Below, one piece after another: positions 41,774-49,100 of a stretch of 51,376 nt of DNA. The DNA is from a virus. Both the position numbers and the translations under genes were made by a program. Each line of letters begins with the position of its first letter. The stretch's first letter is position 1. The stretch lies in IMG/VR virus record IMGVR_UViG_3300020401_000022, positions 1 to 51,376 of that record; one strand, 5' to 3'. The notes under the pieces were generated by a model. That model was given only the letters and a program-made list of their open reading frames with translations, did not search any database and was not told the origin of the DNA.

Positions 41774-43187
41774 CCATTGTAATTATCTTAGCTTGACCTT
41801 TAAATTTAGTCTGAGAGAAGATAATAGCATTACCTGCAGTATCTGTCACTGTTGTCACTGTGACTGGTATATACATTTGGTCAGCTGATTCAAATCCAAC
41901 ATATCCATCATGTCCATAATTGTTTGGATTTCCTGATATTGCATCTGAATCGGCACCTTGTGTACCCCATACAGTTTTAAATCTTTGTATTTTATCTGAG
42001 TCCGGTGATGCTGATGTCATTTCAGAATCAATTGCATTGTAAAGCTGAGTTCTAATGAAACCTAATACTTCTGTATTTACATCAGATAATGTACCAGCTT
42101 TATATACCTTTTTGAAAACTTTTACATCCATCACCGATGCTAAGTTTGCGAATTCTCTATTTTGCTGTGAATCAGTAAAAGCAGCTGCAGTCATTGGCAA
42201 CATAAATCTACCAGCTGGTACTTCTTCTACTCCATTTATATTAAATGCAGCTGTAGTCTTATGCCAATCATCGGAATCAAAATTATCTGTAAATATTCTT
42301 ATAGAATCTGAATCTCTTGCCGCTGACCTAATATTATGTCGTACAAATACCCAACCAATATCATGTCCTGAATAAGTAAACTCATAAATTGAGTGTGGTG
42401 AATTTAAAAGTACTGGAGATTTAACACCATTCGAACTTTGTACACCAGAAAAGTTTACTGCATATCCTAAAGCTCTTTTATCAAAAGTAGCTCCTTCTGA
42501 ATCAAATGGTATACTAAAAGCTGAGGCATTAGTAAATATACCATCTACATTTCTAATATGTGTATGTCTATTTCCAGGAGCTGATATACCACCAGAATTA
42601 TTTGACCATTCAGCTCTTTGCTCTGAATCTTTAAATCTAAATGGTGTTGTCCACACTGACATACTTCTACTATTAGAGAATGAACCTCTTGATTCTCTAA
42701 TTTTAATTACATCACCTGGTTGAGCCAATGGAAGTACAACATGAATAGTTCTATTTGTATCAATACCAGATGCATCCACATCTATCATTTCACCTCTTGA
42801 TGCAAAGTAAAATTCTGAGTCTAGATATAAATCTGGTATGCCATCACCATCTGAATCAGCATCTAATCTCCAACCTCTTGTTCTATCTAATAATTTAAAG
42901 CTTGAAGGTTCACCAAACTCAGAATCTCTTGTAGAATCAGGTGTTCTAAATGAAATGTTTAGGTATTTACCTGCTGGATGTAGCTCACCGACACGGTATT
43001 CAAACTCTCCGAATCTTCTGCGATAACCATAAAAAGGTTTGTCTACATCTTGGCCGATAGGATTATCACCAAATTTACTATATACATCTGAAAACAACTC
43101 ATTTATCTTTGACCCACCTTTTCTAGCTGAGTCTCCTGTACCTGAGTCTGGGGATATTCCTAAATTGATTAAATCTTTTGTCGCCAT
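41769..43187 (-). CDS. Virion structural protein with GTGD-type N-terminal motif
   Basis: A 472-residue protein. The N-terminus NLGISPDSGTGDSARKGGSK then INELFSDVYSKFG is the SPDSGTGD...K-N-F...Y motif seen at the start of many phage fibre and neck appendage proteins; the gene at 45,173 has the same motif. The rest is beta-rich with many DSD/DSE motifs (LDADSDGDGIPDLYLDSEF, ARDSDSIRIF). LDADSDGDGIPDL also resembles a thrombospondin-type calcium repeat. Likely tail or whisker component. Confidence 0.75.
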   Translation of the reverse strand: MATKDLINLGISPDSGTGDSARKGGSKINELFSDVYSKFGDNPIGQDVDKPFYGYRRRFGEFEYRVGELHPAGKYLNISFRTPDSTRDSEFGEPSSFKLLDRTRGWRLDADSDGDGIPDLYLDSEFYFASRGEMIDVDASGIDTNRTIHVVLPLAQPGDVIKIRESRGSFSNSRSMSVWTTPFRFKDSEQRAEWSNNSGGISAPGNRHTHIRNVDGIFTNASAFSIPFDSEGATFDKRALGYAVNFSGVQSSNGVKSPVLLNSPHSIYEFTYSGHDIGWVFVRHNIRSAARDSDSIRIFTDNFDSDDWHKTTAAFNINGVEEVPAGRFMLPMTAAAFTDSQQNREFANLASVMDVKVFKKVYKAGTLSDVNTEVLGFIRTQLYNAIDSEMTSASPDSDKIQRFKTVWGTQGADSDAISGNPNNYGHDGYVGFESADQMYIPVTVTTVTDTAGNAIIFSQTKFKGQAKIITMG

Positions 43188-43191
43188 GTTT

Positions 43192-43199
43192 TATTTATT
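43192..43199 (-). promoter_or_regulatory. Late-promoter-like box AATAAATA, offset 5
   Basis: Ends four bases (AAAC) before the ATG at 43187. No Shine-Dalgarno between box and ATG. Confidence 0.55.
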
Positions 43200-43202
43200 T
43201 CA

Positions 43203-44069
43203 CTAAAGGTTAAAATCTCTCACTATCTTAATAACATTACCATCAGAATCAGATAAATTTGTAATTCTTGGACTGATTCTAGAGTCACTATCAAAGATGG
43301 CATCTGAGTCTGGTGTTTTCAATACTACATGTCCAACATCAGCACCTAATAAATCGCTATCACTTCTTCTTAGTAAGTTGAGGTCTTTTCTATCTGAGTC
43401 AGTAGCATTACCTGGTGTAGCCACAATGGCTCTTGAATCTAGAATTACTTTAGTTTGAGCAATTGGACCGTGGAACCAGACTTTTGTTTCAAATTCTAGT
43501 GTCCATTCTACTGTTCTTCTTGTATTAATATCTCCTGTAAAATCATCTGTCCAAGTCACTGATGTTAGTGAAAAAGGCATGTCAAATGCATTTGTTGGTA
43601 CAGGTGTATTTGTATCAGCATCAGCTGGAAAATGTCTTACTTTCACTGTGTAAGCTGGATTAAAGAATGGTACAATTTGTTCTATTATTTGCCAACCATC
43701 ATTTAAAGTTTTTGTCTCACAATATAAAGTATAAGACAATGTATAAGGAACAGGCATATTAGCTTTTTGTCTAGGATATTGTAAACTATCAGGTGCTCTT
43801 AAAATATTAGGTTTGTTATTTAGCTTCCTATTTTGGTCATAAACCATAGCAACAAATTGATAAGACATTCTAGGTAAAAGTCTTTCAAACATTTCTTCTG
43901 TAGGTTGTAAACCTTTTTGAGCCTCAAGCCATTTTTGTCTAGGACCATAAGCAATTGGTACAGGTACTAGTTTACCGTCACGTCTTTTGATAACGATATT
44001 GTTAAACAAACTACCAAATACTGCAGTTGCAGTCTTAACAGTTTCGTGATAAAATTGAGTACCTAACAT
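43203..44069 (-). CDS. 15: gp15 tail completion/sheath-stabilising protein
   Basis: A 288-residue homologue of T4 gp15 (272), the hexameric ring that caps the tail and docks to the neck. The N-terminus matches (GTQFYHETVKTATAVFGSLF, NNIVIKRRDG), as do VPIAYGPRQKWLEA, LPRMSYQFVAMVYDQNRKLN, the IIEQIVPFFNP segment and RRTVEWTLEFE. The C-terminal about 60 residues are divergent and packed with DSD motifs (RRSDSDLL, TPDSDAIFDSDSR, LSDSDGN). It overlaps gp14 by one base. Confidence 0.93.
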   Translation of the reverse strand: MLGTQFYHETVKTATAVFGSLFNNIVIKRRDGKLVPVPIAYGPRQKWLEAQKGLQPTEEMFERLLPRMSYQFVAMVYDQNRKLNNKPNILRAPDSLQYPRQKANMPVPYTLSYTLYCETKTLNDGWQIIEQIVPFFNPAYTVKVRHFPADADTNTPVPTNAFDMPFSLTSVTWTDDFTGDINTRRTVEWTLEFETKVWFHGPIAQTKVILDSRAIVATPGNATDSDRKDLNLLRRSDSDLLGADVGHVVLKTPDSDAIFDSDSRISPRITNLSDSDGNVIKIVRDFNL

Positions 44070-45163
44070 TAAATATCATCCAAATTTCTTATACCAGGCT
44101 GACCAAAAGCTCTAGCTGTATAGTCATCTGTTATTGTTTTCGGCGTTTCTCTTACGATGCCACTATTATCGTATACCTCTTGATTCTCAGCTCTTTGTTC
44201 TATCTCAGTATTATCAGCCCAAGAATCAGAAATTAAATCGCTATCAGTTATATCTATAGCTTTAGTTTCAGAGTCAGTAAATTGTACACCAAGTTTTGCT
44301 TGTGTGACTATTTCGTCTGTTGTGCTTGTAGCTTTTCCAGTGTTGTCGTATGTGACAGCAGTAGGATTGAAGTATAAATCTTCTCCTGATAATTCGAATA
44401 GTTTACAATGTAATTTATATTGGTAGTTATTACCTAATTGGAAAAAAGCACCATCATGATATGTAGTCACACGTGTAATCTCAAAAACTTTCGGTACGTA
44501 CTGACTTTTATTTTGTGCTGACCTACCAAAAGGAATTACAATAAGGTCACCTTCAAGAGGTCTTGTTCTTGCAAATTTAGAAAGTAAAGTTTGATATTGG
44601 TCAGAATCAGAATCATTTGATGCTGATGATGCTCCAAAAGTATCTGAATCTGTAAGTCTTTGTTTTAGTATAGTTCTATAATCTGAATCTCTTTGTGTAA
44701 ATCTATTAATTGCAACTGACATGATTACTTCTTCTCTAAACTCCATACCATATAAAGTCATAGTATCACCTTCACCTTCAAATCCAGCTGAAGCAACTAA
44801 TAACATATCAATTTGATAACCTGAATCAAAATGTGATTCTGGTCTTTCATTCCAAACATTATCAGTATAATCTGATGCTCTTGGCATATAACGTACAGTT
44901 ATACCATTTACATTTATAGATTCTCTAATTAAATTTTGAATTGTTCTTTGTTCGTTAGTAGAGAAACGAGATGATGCACCAAATTGGTTTATATAACCAT
45001 CAATAAAAGTATTTTGAATACCTGATTTAATTGAATAAGATTTGTTGATTGATTGTATAGAACGGTTTAGATTTTCACCGAAATCTGAATCATTATCAGA
45101 ATCGCCACCAAAGCCAGTTGGTGCGATTGTAAAACCTGCAAAGTTGTTCTTTACTGAAGACAT
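44069..45163 (-). CDS. 14: gp14 neck protein
   Basis: A 364-residue homologue of T4 gp14 (256), which with gp13 forms the neck. Conserved segments are LIRESINVNGITVRYMPR (about residues 68-85), DMLLVASAGFEGEGDTMTLY then GMEFREEVIMSVAINRF. The N-terminus and C-terminal half have insertions with DSD motifs (GGDSDNDSDFGE, SNDSDSDQYQ, ITDSDLISDSW), accounting for much of the extra length. Confidence 0.9.
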   Translation of the reverse strand: MSSVKNNFAGFTIAPTGFGGDSDNDSDFGENLNRSIQSINKSYSIKSGIQNTFIDGYINQFGASSRFSTNEQRTIQNLIRESINVNGITVRYMPRASDYTDNVWNERPESHFDSGYQIDMLLVASAGFEGEGDTMTLYGMEFREEVIMSVAINRFTQRDSDYRTILKQRLTDSDTFGASSASNDSDSDQYQTLLSKFARTRPLEGDLIVIPFGRSAQNKSQYVPKVFEITRVTTYHDGAFFQLGNNYQYKLHCKLFELSGEDLYFNPTAVTYDNTGKATSTTDEIVTQAKLGVQFTDSETKAIDITDSDLISDSWADNTEIEQRAENQEVYDNSGIVRETPKTITDDYTARAFGQPGIRNLDDI

Positions 45164-45172
45164 TTGTGCTCA

Positions 45173-46015
45173 TTACCCATAAAACCCTGCATCATATCCA
45201 ATTCTTACTTGTCTTGCAACAAGTTCTGCAAATGCATCTTCAACGTTATCAGCAGATATTCTAAATGAAGAATTAGTTAATCCTTGGATATCATTAAAGT
45301 CAGAGTACAGTTGTTGTTGGTCAGATGCAGATAGTTTACTTGATTGAGTACCAGCACTTAATCTTGATAGAGCACCATCAAAGTCCAAACCAACTTGGTC
45401 TAGAGCAAATTCAGTTTGTACTTTTAATAGACCATCAGAACCAACCTTTAAGAAAGCAGGTGCGTTAACACTATACTCATTATTTTTTAGACGTACAGTG
45501 TTTATGTCTATTCTTCCATGAGGATTAGACCTAGAATACTTATCAATAAATGCTTGACGGCTGATTGGGTCAATCCTATCAGTTAAGAAAACTGTATCAC
45601 CTGCTTTTAATCCAGCAAATGTATCACTATCAAAACCAGTATTAGCATTTCCTATGTTTGTATGTACTGCATCTGAATCCCATCTCAAATCATTAGATGA
45701 TTTAATACCTAATATTCTGAAATCTGAATCACCTACTGGAGTTTCAAATCTTTTAATACGTAAGTCTTTATCTGAGTCAGCTCTGTAAACTGCCTCCATA
45801 AAGTTTCCTACTTTAATAAATGCTGTTCTTAATGGGTCACCAGTGTTTGAGTTTGGAGATGAACCAATATTAATTCGTACATTGTTTTTAACTATACGAT
45901 TTGAGTCATTAAATGCAATAACACCTGCCTGAGTATTTACAGGTGCAATACCAATCTGTGTATCAGAGTCTTGAAATCCAAAATTAGGTACAAGAATATC
46001 TCTTAAATTAGCCAT
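45173..46015 (-). CDS. Virion structural protein with GTGD-type motif
   Basis: A 280-residue protein. NIGSSPNSNTGDPLRTAFIK then VGNFMEAVYRADSD (about residues 50-82) is the same fibre/neck-type motif as in the gene at 41,769. It has about six DSD motifs and ends with VEDAFAELVARQVRIGYDAG. It precedes gp14 in the operon with an 8-base overlap from a 59-residue gene upstream. Probably part of the neck or baseplate periphery. Confidence 0.72.
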   Translation of the reverse strand: MANLRDILVPNFGFQDSDTQIGIAPVNTQAGVIAFNDSNRIVKNNVRINIGSSPNSNTGDPLRTAFIKVGNFMEAVYRADSDKDLRIKRFETPVGDSDFRILGIKSSNDLRWDSDAVHTNIGNANTGFDSDTFAGLKAGDTVFLTDRIDPISRQAFIDKYSRSNPHGRIDINTVRLKNNEYSVNAPAFLKVGSDGLLKVQTEFALDQVGLDFDGALSRLSAGTQSSKLSASDQQQLYSDFNDIQGLTNSSFRISADNVEDAFAELVARQVRIGYDAGFYG

Positions 46016-46187
46016 CTAATTTCTCCAAAATATTTAGCAATTTATCCATTTTATTTTCTACTCTTACTAGTCTCTCTTCTAATTGTTTTTCTTTTAATGT
46101 TTTAGCTTTATATTCTTCATAAGCTGCTCTATTAGTATTTAAAATAGCTCCACTCTTGGGGTCTCTTCTTATGTCTCTTTTATTCAT
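46008..46187 (-). CDS. Small coiled-coil protein, 59 residues
   Basis: A short frame from ATG at 46187 to TAA at 46008. It begins MNKRDIRRDPKSGAILNTNR; residues about 21-57 form a charged amphipathic helix with heptad leucines and valines (EKQLEERLVRVENKMDKLLN). Its ATG shares one base with the stop of the large upstream gene (TAATG) and its end overlaps the next gene by 8 bases. This tight fit and the coherent helix support it as a real gene. Possibly a virion assembly cofactor; function unknown. Confidence 0.75.
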   Translation of the reverse strand: MNKRDIRRDPKSGAILNTNRAAYEEYKAKTLKEKQLEERLVRVENKMDKLLNILEKLDG

Positions 46188-49100
46188 TATGCTACAGCTA
46201 TTATCCTTAAATCTCTTAGTTTACTTACAAATGATGAATTCTTAGTATTCATTTCAATCTTAACTTGTAAAGCATCGAATTCTTTGCCCACATCTTGTGT
46301 AAGACTAAATTGTTCAAATTGTGCTCTACTGCTAAATTTACCAAAGTTAGTCTCATTTACAAGTTGATTTCTTGGGAATGTTTCAAATTCAATTTCACCA
46401 AACTCTGTGTTATCACCTACAGCTCTTGTTTTGTATCTTATATTAAATTCACCAGATGGGTCCATATCAGCATCAAAGAAAATTCTAATTTGAGATGCAG
46501 GTACATCTAATGTTATTACCTTTGTAATATATCCAGCTTGTTCATCTCTACTAGAGATACCAGCTTGGAATGCTGCAAATTCAGTTTGTGCAATGTCTGT
46601 TGATGAAGCTACTACTGGTGTAGAAACTAATCCAGTCATATCTGAATCATCAATATATGTACCTATGTTATTTTTATATGCGAACATAGTACTAGCAGCA
46701 TCTAGTCTTATTACCGGAGATACAAACTTATTAGTTGTTTTTAAAGTTAATTGTTGTTCAAAATCTGCAGTAGCTGTTCTATTCATTGAACCATTAATTA
46801 ATCTTGGTGATGTATAGTTTACAATTCTATCAATTGGTGCATTTACAAAACTAGTTTCTTTTACTTGAGGTGAATCATAATACTGGTCTCCTGTACTATA
46901 ACCAAATAAATTTGATGCAGCTCTTAATATTAAATTAGCACCACTTGTTGATTTTAGTTTTGATTCAACAGTTGTTTCATCTAAGATAATTGGAGATGTA
47001 TTTGTTCTTACTGAATCATATTGTATACTACTTGTAGCAACTACATTCTCACCACCACCTCTACCAGATACAACACCTTTGTGCCAACCACCAGTGACTG
47101 GATTAGAATTAATTGCGGAAGCATCGGAATCTTGTTCACTTAAATCAATCATATAAGTATCTTGAGTAGCATTCTTAACTTTGTGTCTTGCTCCTGCAGT
47201 AGATGCTGTTAAGTTTGAAAGTCCATCAACATTATTAATAAATGAAATTGGTATACCATTAAGTGTTGATTGACCTCTAAATCTTACCAAGTCTGAGTCA
47301 GCTGAATTACCAACTGTACCATTACCACTTACACCTAGTATTCTCACTTGGTGAGTATCATCAGGACCATACATACCGTGGTTTGGATGATGTACTTTTA
47401 TGTAATATGAATTAGCAAATGTTTCTATTGCTAATCCTCCAGCGGCTTGACCAATTGGTTGTCCATAGAAGTTGGCTTTATCTCTCATAGTTATAACTGA
47501 ATCATCTGTCGTAAATTCAGCTCTATTTGCAGTAAATGTTAAATCTCTGTTTTGCTCAGGTGTCCAAGTACTTCCATTTTGTGAACTAAAGAATGAACCA
47601 TAGTACCCACCAACGTTAGGCTGCTTATCAATTTTACCACCAGTATTTACATCTTCTTGTCCTTGTTGTGCTGTCCAAACTGATGTAGTATCAGATGGTG
47701 TAAGTAATACAATTGCATACTCAGTTTGTTCTCTTAAGAATACTGGAGCATCAAATCTAAAGTTTGTTTTATTAGTTGGTTTAGTTAAGTTCTCATTTGA
47801 CTTTGTGACATCTACTCTTGCTCTACCTAGAATTTGTTGACCAGGATAGCCGTTTTCAGTACTTCTTATTTCACAAAGTACATGGTCATTGTTTGTTCTA
47901 GTATCTACAAATCCTAAGTAAACATCCACTGAAGTTATAAAGGAACCAGTTGCTCTTGCATTTTGAGATGCAGGATTAAAGTTGTTAGGGTCATTTCCTG
48001 GGTCAAGTGGTAAAGTAAATAATTGTGCAACTGGGTCACCAAAATTCCAATTAATGACTGGCCACACAAACGGATTTACTGTAGTAGTCACTGTTGAACG
48101 TGTAACGTCGGAAGTTGATGATGATATAAGTCTATTACCAGCTTCTCTTGTAGCTCTTATTGCTACTAAATCACCAATTTCAAAGAATCCTCTTGCTTCA
48201 TAAGTGACCTGGCCTTCAGTAGTTGCTGAACCGTCTTTATCAGTTAATAGCAGAGTTTTGGTACCTGTTTTAAATGTCTGTGCAGGTATAGTAAATCTAC
48301 CTCTAATTTGACCTTTACCATCAGTTCTTAGAACACCAACTGTACCATAAGTTCTTGAAGTAGATACATCAATTGGTAAGTAATCTGTTTGTTGACAATT
48401 ATTAGAAACATCAACAGTATCAAATACCGCTTTCAAATCAGTATTTGGTCTAAAACCTGTACCTACAAATTCTACTACTCTTGACCTGATGAAAGCATCA
48501 TCTCTTTCTCGTACTTCTCTGATGTTAAAATTATTACTACTAGTAAATTCTTCTTCTTGCGTGATGAAATTTCTTGTTGTTTCAGTACCACTTTCAGTTT
48601 CTGTCGTAACTGTTGAAGTACCAAACATTCCAAAGTTTCCTGGCACCCACCAGTTAATTCCATTATTATTAACGACAGTGCTAGTTGTATCAACTTGTCC
48701 AGTCCAGTTAGTTTCTGTAGTATTAAATTCAGTGTTTGGAATATCTCTTGTGACTGGTGTTAAGTTATCAAATACAGCTTCAGATACAGTAGTTGTACCT
48801 CCACCAAATGCTGTTCTATCAATAAAGAAGTTTTCAACTATATTCCAAGATGGGTCTCTCCAAAAATCTTGATTTGGAGTTAATGATATAATACCACTGT
48901 AAGTCCAAGCGGCATAAGGATTTATTCTTACAAGTTCAGAAGCAAATGCTTGTTCTAACATCGCTTGTTCAGTATAAGATTTTACTATATATCCAGGTCC
49001 TTGAGTTAAGTAATACGGGTCAATATTTGTGCCAGCATCACTTCTTTCTAATTGTACATCTCTTTCTATTGATGGAGCTCTTAACTGATTTGATTGTGTA

